Shown piece after piece: positions 34,043 through 44,852 of a stretch of 64,000 bases of DNA (position 1 is the stretch's first letter; each line of letters starts with the position of its first letter). The notes beneath the pieces are model-generated. The model worked only from the letters and a program-made list of their open reading frames with translations. It was not told the DNA's origin and did no database searches. Source of the stretch: Zychaea mexicana (Eukaryota; Mucoromycota; Mucoromycetes; Mucorales; Lichtheimiaceae); NCBI RefSeq assembly GCF_025766255.1, contig NW_026516694.1, forward strand, positions 248,001 to 312,000. The letters are read 5' to 3'. The position numbers were made by a program, and so were the translations under genes.

Positions 34043-35959
34043 ATGGCACACGGTCCAATGAGTGGTTTAAAGATAATTGGTATATATATATAAAAAAAGA
34101 GAGTGTGTGTGTTTTAAGGAAAGACCCTTCGTTGAACGACCCACCACCCTCCTCCTCCTCCTCCCTCTTTTTCCCCTAACGAACCCTCTCTTTCCTACTT
34201 GTAAAAAAAAGGCGAAACCGACCCTCTGAAAGTTATCAAAGTGGCAGCCAAAGACGGCAAGACTGGCCAGGACATGCAGCTACACTATTCCACCTACAAG
34301 GTTGCCGGTAACGGATCATTCGGTGTGGTGTATCAAGCGAAATTACTGCGTACCGGTGAAGAAGTTGCTATCAAGAAAGTATTGCAGGATAGACGGTTCA
34401 AGGTAAATAACAACTCGATTGGCAAGCATATAAATGTGTAGTAGCCCTTCAATTGTGATGTAATAGTACTTTGCGATGAATGACATACGTTGTATTTACA
34501 CGTTCTGTAATAGAACCGAGAGTTACAGATCATGCGAAGCGTTTCTCATCCGAATATTGTTTCGCTGAAAGCATTCTTCTATAGTCATGGTGATGTCAAG
34601 GTACATCAAAAAAAACTTGGAAAGGGACGAAGGGCTTTGGGGTTGGAAAAAAAAAAGATAAAGGATGAACTAAAAAAAGCTTTGCTCCAATGTTTTCCAT
34701 TGTGCACAGAAAGACGAAGTGTATCTGAATCTGGTGCTGGAATACATTCCCGAAACGGTGTATCGTGCCTCGCGTCATTATGCAAAAGCAAAGCAATCGA
34801 TACCAACACTCCATGTCAAACTATACACGTACCAGCTACTGCGCTCGCTTGCGTACATCCATTCGCTTGGAATATGTCATCGTGATATAAAACCACAGAA
34901 CCTGCTTTTGGATCCAGCCAGTGGCATCCTCAAATTATGTGATTTTGGCAGGTAAAGAAAGCAAGAAAGAAAGAAAAGGGGGGGGGGTTGTACATGTTTA
35001 TTGTTTGTGATAAAAAAAAAACAGGCGGTAACTTTACATGGTCTAATTTGTTTGTCATTCTCGCTCTCAACCATCGTGGGTTGTGTATCAGTGCCAAAAT
35101 ACTGGTTGCTGGCGAACCCAACGTGTCGTACATCTGCTCACGCTACTACCGAGCACCCGAACTGATATTCGGAGCTACAAACTATTCGACCAGCATTGAC
35201 ATTTGGTCCACCGGTTGTGTGATGGCTGAACTGATGCTCTGTCAGCCCATGTTCCCCGGCGAAAGTGGCATTGACCAGCTCGTCGAGATTATCAAGGTCC
35301 TAGGCACTCCCACCAAGGAGCAATTGTTAGCCATGAACCCGAATTATACCGATCATCGATTCCCGCAAATAAAGCCGCATCCATTCTCCAAGGTTTGTCC
35401 TCCGTCCTTTCATCCGTTCGATTTACAAAACTTTCAAGGAGTGCGGGGGAGGGGCAATTGTTGTTGTTGTTGTTGTTGAGGGGAAAGCGCTTATTTCATA
35501 TATGTGTGTGATCTTTGTGTAATTGACCTTTATGGCGCACAACATGATAGATCTTTAAATCACGGACGCCGCCCGAAGCCGTTGAATTCATCAGTCAGCT
35601 CCTGCAATACGCGCCCTTGAAGCGTCTATCGGCTATTGACGCAATGGCCCATCCATTCTTTGACGAACTGCGCAATCCAGAAACTCGTCTGGCGAATGGC
35701 AAAGCATTGCCAACACTGTTTGATTTCTCGGCCCATGGTAAGTGGGTGGATGGATGGAAGAAAAAAGCTTTCTTTTTCACAACGGACTCTAATAATGCAT
35801 GTATCTATTGTCAATTCTGCAGAACTGTCAGTAAAACCGGAATTGATCAGCAAGTTGGTGCCACCACATACAGAACAGGAACTCTTATCCCGCGGCATTG
35901 ATGTACACAACTTTCAGCCACTAACACCAGCAGAAATGAAGAGTAAATCGATACGCTGA
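34043..35959 (+). CDS. GSK3: Glycogen synthase kinase 3 (GSK3/shaggy family)
   Basis: Seven exons: 34043-34079, 34212-34402, 34514-34600, 34710-34951, 35092-35392, 35551-35737, 35823-35959; 393 residues. GSK3 is a cytosolic/nuclear Ser/Thr kinase with many substrates. Landmarks: [13 protein letters not shown] glycine loop (GNGSFG about 45-50), [20 protein letters not shown] (Lys about 67), [14 protein letters not shown] (catalytic Asp about 164), LCDFGSAKIL, and the activation-loop [20 protein letters not shown] with the regulatory Tyr at about 199. Next come [15 protein letters not shown] and the GSK3 C-lobe ([20 protein letters not shown]). The N-terminus lacks the animal Arg-Pro-Arg-Thr-Thr-Ser inhibitory-serine motif, as is usual in fungi. 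The start ATG has a good context and yields a 12-codon first exon. The YAK1 stop is about 970 bp upstream. Confidence 0.96.
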
Positions 35960-36329
35960 ACTTGGTGCTCTATCCGCAACGCCATACAGCACTCACTCAC
36001 TCACTCACTCACCTCTCCCCTCCCGCCTGCTCCTCGCCAATTACTAAAGATGAGGATTCGAGGAAGAAGCAAAAAGACACCCTTTCTCTCTGGATGGGGG
36101 GGAGGTTCGTTCCTGAGTATACCTTGTAAACACACTTCTTCCTCCCTCTTCTCTCTCCCCTCTTTCGCTCATCCTCATATACAACGCACACCTCCTTCTC
36201 TCTCTCTCTCTCTCTCTCTCTTTTTCTCTTTTCTCCCCCTTTGGTTTTTTTCATAATATGTAATATAATATATAACACACTGCAATCAACGAATGGTTCT
36301 TTCTATATAGTATATCATTACTATATTTA
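35960..36329. other. Short intergenic between convergent GSK3 and EFM7
   Basis: Includes CACT repeats near 35991-36011 and a (CT)n tract at about 36197-36221. No gene is supported. Confidence 0.6.
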
Positions 36330-37414
36330 CTATGGGAGCCACAATCGCCATCCATGGACTGTTGAGCGAACCTGTACATCCCCTGGATCCTCTTCAAACA
36401 TGACATGCATTTTCTCTTGTAAGAAATGGTCCACTTCAAACCCGTATCCTACAGCTTCTCGATCATCCGGATCTACGCTTGGATCATAAGGCCGTTGTGC
36501 AATCTTGAAGAACTCCAGGTCGCGATGTGCAAGATGAGGTCGATGGTGCGTATAAAAGACATAAACTCTGCCGGTTTTGGGCGTTAACAATTCGCGACAC
36601 GTCCGTAACATGGCATGGTGTTGTGAGTGGTTGAATACAAGATCGCTCAAAATGATTACGTCGTACGTAGCTTGTGGGATCGTGTCGCGAAGACCCGTTG
36701 TAGATGTGCCCCATACATAGCCCTAAAAAAAACAGTGTTGTAAGTCCTTTCCCTCCGGTTCTCTACTCTCTCGTGCTATTTCATATCGAATTCGTAATTC
36801 AAGTAAGCTTACTTGTACGGAGACGTTATCAGCAAGCTTGTTTGCATCGACATTGTATTGGATAGTATCGATCAATTCTTTATCCGGATAATCGGTGACT
36901 ACGACCTTGGCTGCGCCATTGGCGGCTGCAATCAAACTGGGCAATGCGCCACCAGCGCCTAATTCAAGAACATACTTGTCGCGACACATCTCTGGATGGG
37001 TATCGAAAAACGAGGCAAAGACTTTGGATGCGTTCCACAAGTGATGTGCCCACAGCGGATGTGATCCCACCAGTCGAATACTTATTGTCTGTAACTGGCT
37101 GTCTTTTTTTTCAACACACAAAAAAGTCATCTTGAAAACCTCTTTAGTACTCATGGGGTTTAAAAAGAAAACGCTCCCCAGTGCTTTTTAAGACTCACGC
37201 TCATTCTGTCGAGTGTATACTTCGGTAGTTGGTTCAGGTGCTTGGTATTCTTCATCGGACTACTAGCCACGCACCCATTGCCACCGCGATTAGTTTTTTT
37301 TTTTTTTTACATTGGTTTGAATTCCTCAATTTTTTTTTGCGTTATTGACAAATTGACAGTTATTGTTTAATTTACCCCAAAGAGATCGCCTGCGAAACCT
37401 TCTTCGTCTGCCAT
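36330..37414 (-). CDS. EFM7: EFM7/NNT1-type protein N-terminal and lysine methyltransferase
   Basis: Four exons on minus: 37414-37376 (MADEEGFAGDLFG), 37259-37199, 37141-36813, 36722-36330; 273 residues. EFM7 (NNT1) methylates the N-terminus and a nearby lysine of translation elongation factor eEF1A in yeast. The family signature GSHPLWAHHLWNASKVFASF is present, followed by the SAM-binding segment VLELGAGGALPSLIAAANGA and VVVTDYPD. Then GYVWGTST, then VIILSDLVFNHSQH, the post-motif of METTL21-like enzymes. The C-terminal half includes VYVFYTHHRPHL and ends in GWRLWLP. The first two exons are short and inferred from splice sites and an acidic N-terminus as in yeast NNT1; the last two are firm. 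It is convergent with GSK3. Confidence 0.9.
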
Positions 37415-37889
37415 GATTGTTGTCAGTGGTACCTGAAGAAATATCAGAGAAAAGGGTTGGTGGGGAATTTTTTGGATCCGCGGCCGGTCACGGAATACAA
37501 AAAAAAAAAAGTCAAACCCGGATCGTCCTTTCTCCCAACCAAAAAGGCATCTGGAAAATGTCGGTCAATTCGTCTACTATAATCCTGTCCGCTTTATGAT
37601 TGAAAGACGTAAATACACAGTGTCTTTACCAGCAGCTAACTCTAATTTTTTCTATTGTAGACTCGAAATACATGGTGCATAGGATAAAATATCAAAATGA
37701 TGATGGTCATCACAGATACTGTTGCAACATGAGCCCCATTTCCACCTGCATACAAAGAAAAGCTGCATTTGCCACCAGCTGCATATTTATTTTAGCATAA
37801 CCAGATGATAGGTAGTATGATATCACCCTGTTTTCAAAACTTTTTTCGCGCAGTCTATTAGATGATCAATTAGTATTCGAAATGCAGAT
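37415..37889. other. Intergenic, EFM7 promoter side
   Basis: No ORF of note. A plus-strand frame at 37417-37599 overlaps the divergent promoter region and has no family content. Repeat copy A begins at about 37890. Confidence 0.45.
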
Positions 37890-38965
37890 GCTTCATCTCT
37901 CACAAAATTTACTACCCAAAACAGTAGGCACCCTACCCTGTCTCAAATACGTTTGGAACTTCCGAACCTTTGGCAAGTTCTTGTATCATCCCACCCATCC
38001 TGCCAGTGTATATATACACAATGCGCAATGAATAAGGGGATGCTTTGCCATGTCCTAACTCAATAATGTCTCGCCTACAGACGCGCAATGCGCTACTGTG
38101 TCACTTGTCACCCAGGTCACCTCCAAACGTTTCCTTCTGCTCAGTACACATCTTTCGTCAACCATTAAGGATCGATTTTATTTGGAAAAAAAAACGTCAA
38201 GAAAAGAGAGCAAGGTTTATTTTTTAAATAAACAGCCGCACGGATGCTATCAAAGGTAGCAGCGTATAAACGCCCTACTAGAACGCTCGTGTTCGTCTGT
38301 GATTGAGAGGTTAAGCTTATTGTCATGGCAGCGGTGGTTGTTTGGTTTTGCCGGCATGTATAATTGGAAGTTTTTATGTGTGCTTTTGGATTTGTGTAAC
38401 TTTCCTCAATTATTTACAAATTTCTGACACAGCGTTAAGCATGGATATACATTATGGTGACCAACGAACTATGGTAAAAGAAGTTTGCCCCGATATATCA
38501 TTGGGAATGATAATTAACCTTGGTACTGGACCTTCAGATCCAGGCAGCAGAGATTCCCTTTATCGGCTCGTATGTGACGGACCGGTAGTAGGATAATGAC
38601 TGTGTAGATCAGTGCAAAGCAGGTGCTCGTCGATACCAAGGTCGTCGTCCTCCTCAAGCATATCCCCATGAGCAAAACTGTTCGTGCCTTGTGCGGTCTC
38701 TCTCAGTGTGAAAAGCCATACCACATTCGCCACATATGTAGAGCATCCGGGAGGCAACTGGTCCTCCAGTAACTTGTTCTCGAAGACGAAGAAGGGTATA
38801 AAACGTATGGCTTGCTGCACCTAACGATATCATTGTGGATTGGATTGTATGTAAATAGAATTTTGTGGTATGCTAAGCGTGTCTTTCAAAAATTAAAACA
38901 GAAAAAAGAAGGACGTGCAGAAGAAGAAGAAGAAGTGGTAGTAAGGCGCTTTTTTTATTTTATGT
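37890..38965. repeat. Dispersed repeat, copy A (about 1.05 kb)
   Basis: Nearly the whole segment matches the reverse complement of 56920-58775. Matches seen directly: ACAGTAGGCACCCTACCCTG at 37920-37939; the palindromic TATA block GTGTATATATACAC at about 38006-38019; CCCAGGTCACCTCCAAACG at 38111-38129; the GCCGCACGGATGCTATCAAA block near 38235; and ATGCTAAGCGTGTCTTT at about 38870-38886. It contains a frameshifted C2H2 ORF on minus. Copy A lacks the 734-bp element inserted in copy B and so represents the empty site, near 38094. Confidence 0.85.
38560..38833 (-). pseudogene. Frameshifted copy of a small C2H2 zinc-finger ORF
   Basis: Starts ATGATATCG at 38833 like the intact copy (57047) and reads the same protein through YICGECGMAFHTERDRTRHE. 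A one-base difference there (CAGTTTTGCTCAT versus TACTTTGCTCAT in the intact copy) shifts the frame, so the second zinc-binding His and the C-terminal part are lost from this frame. The remainder is still readable in another frame (MLEEDDDLGIDEHLLCTDLH). Several non-synonymous differences exist between the copies. Confidence 0.8.
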
Positions 38966-41089
38966 GGTAGGCACGTCCATTGTTGACAGAGTGTAAACAC
39001 TTTTGAAACTTCACCAATAGCAGCTCTGAAATTTTCTTGTGCTACGCCAAAAAAAAAATGTGCCCCCAGATTTAGAGTGTTCCTGAGCTACTCCACGCAC
39101 TCAACTCGAACAACCTGATCATTAAAAGTACCAACCTCACACCGATTAACTTTTATCAAGTCCTCCAACATGAAGACCGAATTTACGAGATGAATCGACG
39201 GCGACGATTGCCCTACTTCTCTAAGCAGACGGAATGTACGACCCCCCACCGAAACCTTACCAACAGAATTATAAGGAAAGTTGACGGTGGAGTCAGCATT
39301 ATGATACCAAGATCTCCTTGCGTAAAGGATGGTTGTAAGCAAAAGAACTTAAGTCAAACCTGCTAGCACCAAGTCGCTCCTTGAAAAGCAAAAGTGTGTT
39401 AAATGAGAGGGAGATAGGCAAAATATTGCCTGCGACGTCCAGGTGAACTTTTCAAGTTCATCCGTTGGGTGGGCACTGTTCGGCACTATGGCACGCATTC
39501 ACATAGTCGATATGAAGCAGTTCATATAAGCAACCAATCAGTCGCCAAACTTACCGACAATGCCCTTTGGAAAAACCTATGGCGTTTCTTGTCGATAGCA
39601 GCTCTCAGAGACCAGGAAAGCCACCACAACCTGTGCGCGAGATCAACGTCGATTTATAGTACGCTCGTAAAATGGCATATCACCGTCGTAACATACTTGC
39701 TATCAACGGCTCCAACGCTAGGGCGCACCCAACATTGAAACGGTAGCTGCTTCGATTCGACAGCTTAATATTGATTTTCCCGATTTTTTACGGCCACCGC
39801 TGGATATCCATCCCAATACATTTGCATTCCTTTTGCTTCTTGTTTCATTCAACAGCATATTGACTTCCCCCTCCAACCGATTCTTACGGATGTCACATAC
39901 TCTTGCTTTGATGACGTTTACTACTACCTGTGCAATTCTGTCACTTTCCACGAAAAATTGCAAAGACATCTTCCAACTTTCCAAGCAATTCTTGGTGGGT
40001 TGAGTACAAAAAAATCCGTCTCATTCTTCAATACAATGTTCAGGGTGCTGGATATCCAGAAGAATCACGCCGGTGAACCATCCATGTGTGGAATAATGAT
40101 CTTGATGATGCTAGGTCATTTTAGCACTTACTTATTACCTTTTCTTTAAGACTCTATGCCGTACATCCTCCTAGTGACCTCAACATAGTGAAACTGCTGT
40201 AAAGTGCATCCGAAAGCTGCTCTCTGAAACTTTATGTGGAGATTCTATTTTTGTGAAAATAACCCTATGAAATATATCTAGAGGAACATTATCTACAGTA
40301 TTCGTTAGACTACCCCGAATCCTTCCTCACATATTATAAATAGCAAAAAATAGACGCGCACGAGGAAAAACCAAAACAGATAAAAATTGCCTTAATAGAA
40401 CAAAGATAATTCCGCGAAACATAATGTTCGATTTCGCGGATACGCTTTTTCTTTAAGGTACACGCAGAAAGGCAGGATGTTACAATCGTCGACGTAGTGG
40501 TATCAATTCCCGTCCATCAGTTGAAGCTCCCAAACGGTGAAAGATTAGTGTATAGGCTTTAATAACGTTGCAAAACATTCCGCCACACTCTCAAATCCTT
40601 ATCGCAACCGGAATGTCTGTGCGTTAAGCTATGCCTCTTTCAAGATCAAGCTTGACCCAATCCAAATCATGCCGCAAATACTCGATTTTTCTTTCTTGAA
40701 CGTGTGTGTAAACATAAATCAAGTCGTAAAGGAGAAAAACTCGGTTCTTGCGTCGCTTATCGGAGGGTATACTTGCGTAAGAAAGAATTCTGCATATCGT
40801 AAAGCTATATCAGGGCTCGGTGCATATCGAACCAGACTTGCTGTAGCTATCCGATAAACGTCGAATCTGTTATCGGACAAATGGTTGTATTTTGGGTTTA
40901 TACATGGGTTTGTCGAGGTCATCAACGTTTGTATCTTGTAATGACGGAGAGATTCTTTTCGTCGAATAATGCCCCCTTAGTCTGCTTCTTGGTGCTTGGT
41001 CTCCAGCTTTTTCCGCAAGCTTGAGCACATGATTCTTTCAAATGAAAAAAGGATCGGTTTCGCGAGTAGAAAAAGTGATAAAGCAGCCT
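38966..41089. other. Gene-poor stretch with unreadable old coding traces
   Basis: Minus frames 39342-39088 and 39984-39718 look somewhat protein-like (NFPYNSVGKVSVGGRTFRLL) but match nothing I recognise. A perfect hairpin sits at 40411-40440. No intact gene is visible. Confidence 0.4.
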
Positions 41090-43275
41090 TACCTGTAGTA
41101 TAGCCAGAGCATTTAGATTGTTTGGACGACAAGCTCGATCTCCGGTTTCTTGCTTGGAAGTACAAGTTCTTCCACCAAAGTTGCCACAGCAACCCCTTCT
41201 TTCTTTTCGAGACTATATAAATAGCCTTCGTAGCCTATGTATTAAAAAATGTTAACATTATTTGCAAGACAATAAATAATGCTCACGAATACCTACCAAG
41301 GAAATCTATTGCCAAAAGGCGTTCTTGGTCTCGGAATGTAAATTACGCTCCAACTGATTCAAAATGGACAGGTTCAAGCGTAAGCTTTTTGATTGCTGCT
41401 TGAAGGCTATTGCTGAGCTCACATTGCTCTTCTCCCACTCGTTAATCGACAGCTCAACACGCTCTTTCTTGACTTCGGTAGCAATAATCGCATCGATTTT
41501 TCTGATGCTACAAGTTGACAGTGCATTACCTTCTGCCAAAGGATAATGTCAAGCTGTTTTTCAACCCCTTGACACACCCCCTCCTGCCCAGTGAAGGGAG
41601 TGGGTAGCGATTGTCTCTTTTTGACAGCTATGCAAGCAGGTTCACCGCTGAGAGTTGGGGAGTATCGAAATTAACCAAAAAGCACAACAGTCATTACGTA
41701 TGAGTAATGTTCTACATACTTCAAGAACATCTGGTTTGTTTCTCGGAACAAGTAGTCCAAAAGCTTGGCGAAATGACGATACGCCGTAAGCTCACTATCT
41801 CTCTCCATGTATTGGCCGATGCTGTTAATCCTGTTCAATAAACAAATGTCAACAGAGGCGGTTATCGCGTCCGTCTCAGCCTTTCTACTTACATGTGTCT
41901 CAAGATATCCAGCATTTTGTAGGTGTCGCTGCCCTTTCATTCGTAACTTGCTTAGTCAAAGTTGCTCGCTGAGTATCTCGTTAATATTGTCATCTGTGTT
42001 GCTCCCCTTGCCTACTTGGGGCCGCACGCACGCTACACTGATGAAGGCAGCGAATTTATCGGCGGAGCATTGTATAAGCAGCAATGTCGTTTTGAGAAGA
42101 CATAGGCAAGCACCCTTGGTCAAAAGCTAGATTTCGAACGAAAATCTACATTTTGAGGTTTTACATAAAGATGTTTATGCTCTTTAGCATAGAGAGTGAC
42201 TTCAATGATCGGTCAGCATGAGACTTTGGTGAAATGCTTTGCTACTGGTATTGCGAGGCCAACCCAATTTTTTCTAAGCTTTACCTTTTAACCATTCTCC
42301 TCAACAGCGTTTTGCTTTCTTCTGGCAGTCCTTTATATGTACTTGGCTTTGTTTTTTCAAGCGTCTCCATCTCTTTTTTGTTGAAGATTTTTTTTGATGC
42401 CTCATATGTGCCGGGCTGGAGCATATTTACGATACTAGAGAGAGATAACCTAACAAGAGATACAATTGATCAGCCTATATCTTAATGCTTTTTAAAAGAT
42501 AATCATACCTGAGCATCGTGTCTTCTTGTATGTCTAAACCTTTCTTTTTCAACAACAACTTACTTGCATGGCCAAACAATTTCTCTTGGATGCATGACTT
42601 CTTCTTTATACCATCAGCCAAAAACGCGTCTTCCTCATCTTCAAATGCCTCATTCTTAAACTGAGGTATATACAACTATCAGTTAGCACGGTAGAGTAGT
42701 AGAGTACTCTAAAAACTTTTTATACTACCTTTTTATAATACAGCATGTACAACCGGTCGGCAACTGGCGTACTCTCCACCTCTTCTTCTTCGCAGTCAAA
42801 GTCTTCAGTCTCGGCCTCCTCACTGCGTATGCCTTCTGCATCAACTACAACACTTCTACTGCTGCTTTATGCTTCTTCAAAGCTCTCCAAAAGTCTGAGC
42901 GATCTTGTTGATGCATGTTCTATGCTCTTGTTGATCAGCTTTTGGCCTTCTGTTCTGCTTATTTCACTCAACACGTCTCTCTATATCGCAACAGCAAAGT
43001 ATTAGACAACGCTATAACTAGAGCGGTTGATTATTTAGGATTTACCGGGGTCGACAACTCTTCATACAGCGTGTCCCACTTCGGTGCCATGAACTTCTGA
43101 TTTCTGTCATTTGTCCTAATATAAAAAATTCTTAGACCTCAAATTAAACTATCGGTTATCATAGTCAGAAAAATGGCATACTTCAACGCGACGTCTGTTC
43201 TTGTTTCTCTGATAGCATCATTAAACCTTGAGACCCATAGTCTATGCAGCTCTCGACCATTTGAAGCTTGTGTTT
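41090..43275 (-). pseudogene. Decayed multi-exon gene of a Mucorales multicopy family
   Basis: Reading down minus, coding-like blocks joined by plausible introns appear in order. They are ELHRLWVSRFNDAIRETRTD (about 43259-43186), NQKFMAPKWDTLYEEL (about 43108-43060), and VVVDAEGIRSEEAETEDFDC to LYMLYYKK (about 42858-42730). Next are FEDEEDAFLADGIKKKSCIQ to IQEDTMLR (about 42662-42510), LSSIVNMLQPGTYEASKKIF (about 42448-42389) and YLPEESKTLLRR-like residues. Last come IGQYMERDSELTAYRHFAKL (about 41825-41766), STCSIRKIDAIIATEVKKER (about 41521-41462), VELSINEWEKSN, QQSKSLRLNLSIL and GYEGYLYSLEKKEGVAVATL (about 41228-41169). In-frame stops occur near 42870, 41960 and 41108. I recall the 'RKID...ElS..EwkksNv..qQSKslRlN...GyeGylY' pattern from abundant Mucorales genes of unknown function. 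Confidence 0.6.
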
Positions 43276-44852
43276 TCAAAAATCACTCAGTGACTTGTGC
43301 TTCGTATTTATAGATGAACGCAGAAAACAATGGTTTTTGGCGTTCTCCACGATTGTGTATAACTCTACGAAAACAAGTTTAATATAAAAACTGGTGTTTA
43401 TTACGTTTATATACTTTCTTTTCCAGGAAAGGCAACCATGTTGTAAGCTTAGAATATGGAAGAAACATACTGCCATCTGCAGCAACACTCATAGATCCGG
43501 ACTAGTGGAAACATCGGGTCAGTGTCTCAGTATACAAAAGTAATAATATGCTCTACGTATAAGAACAGATTTTCAACAGCAGCTTTCTGCATAATGGCGC
43601 AATAAACTGTTTCCCGCTGACATGCTAAGTATGCAGCTGCGATCACGCGCTTTCCCCTGTTTGAAGTAAACATAAACATATTGTAGTCTTTAATATAAAA
43701 AAAAGAACAATGATTCTTTTTTTTTTATATCAACGCTACTGCTAGTATGTATATGTGACGCCGATTTATCAAACTACATAACATCGTCTGATAAAATGAT
43801 ATGGGTTATTGTTAGGTCGAAACGAATGAGATCAAACAATTTGAAACATAATGTGAGAGTCATATGTGAGAGAATTAATTCACAGCGCTCCTTTGAAGTC
43901 CCTGTTTGAGATGCTGTCCATATATTTTCGTTTAGATAAACTGATGGGCGAATCGCGGACATGCAGGATAATGAATTTTTCAAGATGACGAAGGATAGGA
44001 AGGTGGAGTCTGGATGTCATTATGATGGATGTTGTCTTCCGAGTGTAAAAGGTTTTATATTTAGCTTCGCGCCGTCCGTAAAAACAAAAGGGGATGCTTA
44101 GTTTAATATCAAGTTTGTTAAAATATAAAAAAAATTGCATGGCAAATCGCAAACAGTGGACGCTACAGCAACGTTTTTGTAGATACGTTGATTCAAATGC
44201 ATACTTGTCTTAAATTCATCAAGCTTATATTCTTAAAGTTACATAAATAAAGCTCTAACATGTCATACACCACTTGTGCTTTCAAACCTCTCGCAAGTGT
44301 TTCTTTGCTAGTGCAACTATACATGTAAAAAATTAGGCCTGGCTACCTGCAGCTTTGAAGATTCCCCAAGGATCCCATTTCTAATAAACAACGAGGTCTA
44401 TCAAGTTTAGCACTTCTCCTGTAGATAAAATACTGTGGCCTGCGGCATACACGCGTAGGGCATGTTCATTTCTTTTTAATTTCATACAGTACTCGCACTT
44501 GAGAACGTGATGCGGGGCCTCTTTCGCCTATATGTACTTGCAGTTGCGGAAATACTTGGGAGCGGTTCAAAAAGTCGACAGTTAGTGTTAAGGATAAGCT
44601 TTATGATAACGATGATGTATTTGTTGCTATGAACAACCTGGGATACTCTCAAGCTAATCGTATGTTTATCATATTAGATAAATATTTATAAATTTGACGT
44701 CTAAATTGAGTATCGTAGGATTACAAAAAAAGGGCACATACCAAACTTTACGTCAGAGGATTCAAGCCAATAAAAATAGATCTATTGCCCTGCGAACTCT
44801 CTTTTTTGGGAAGACATCTGTCCACGAATACAATCAATCCAGCTTTAAAAAG
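43276..44852. other. Intergenic, no supported gene
   Basis: May include the 5' end of the relic at 41.1-43.3 kb. ORFs at minus 43488-43276 and 44152-43880 have no clear content. The F-box gene promoter must lie at the right end. Confidence 0.45.
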
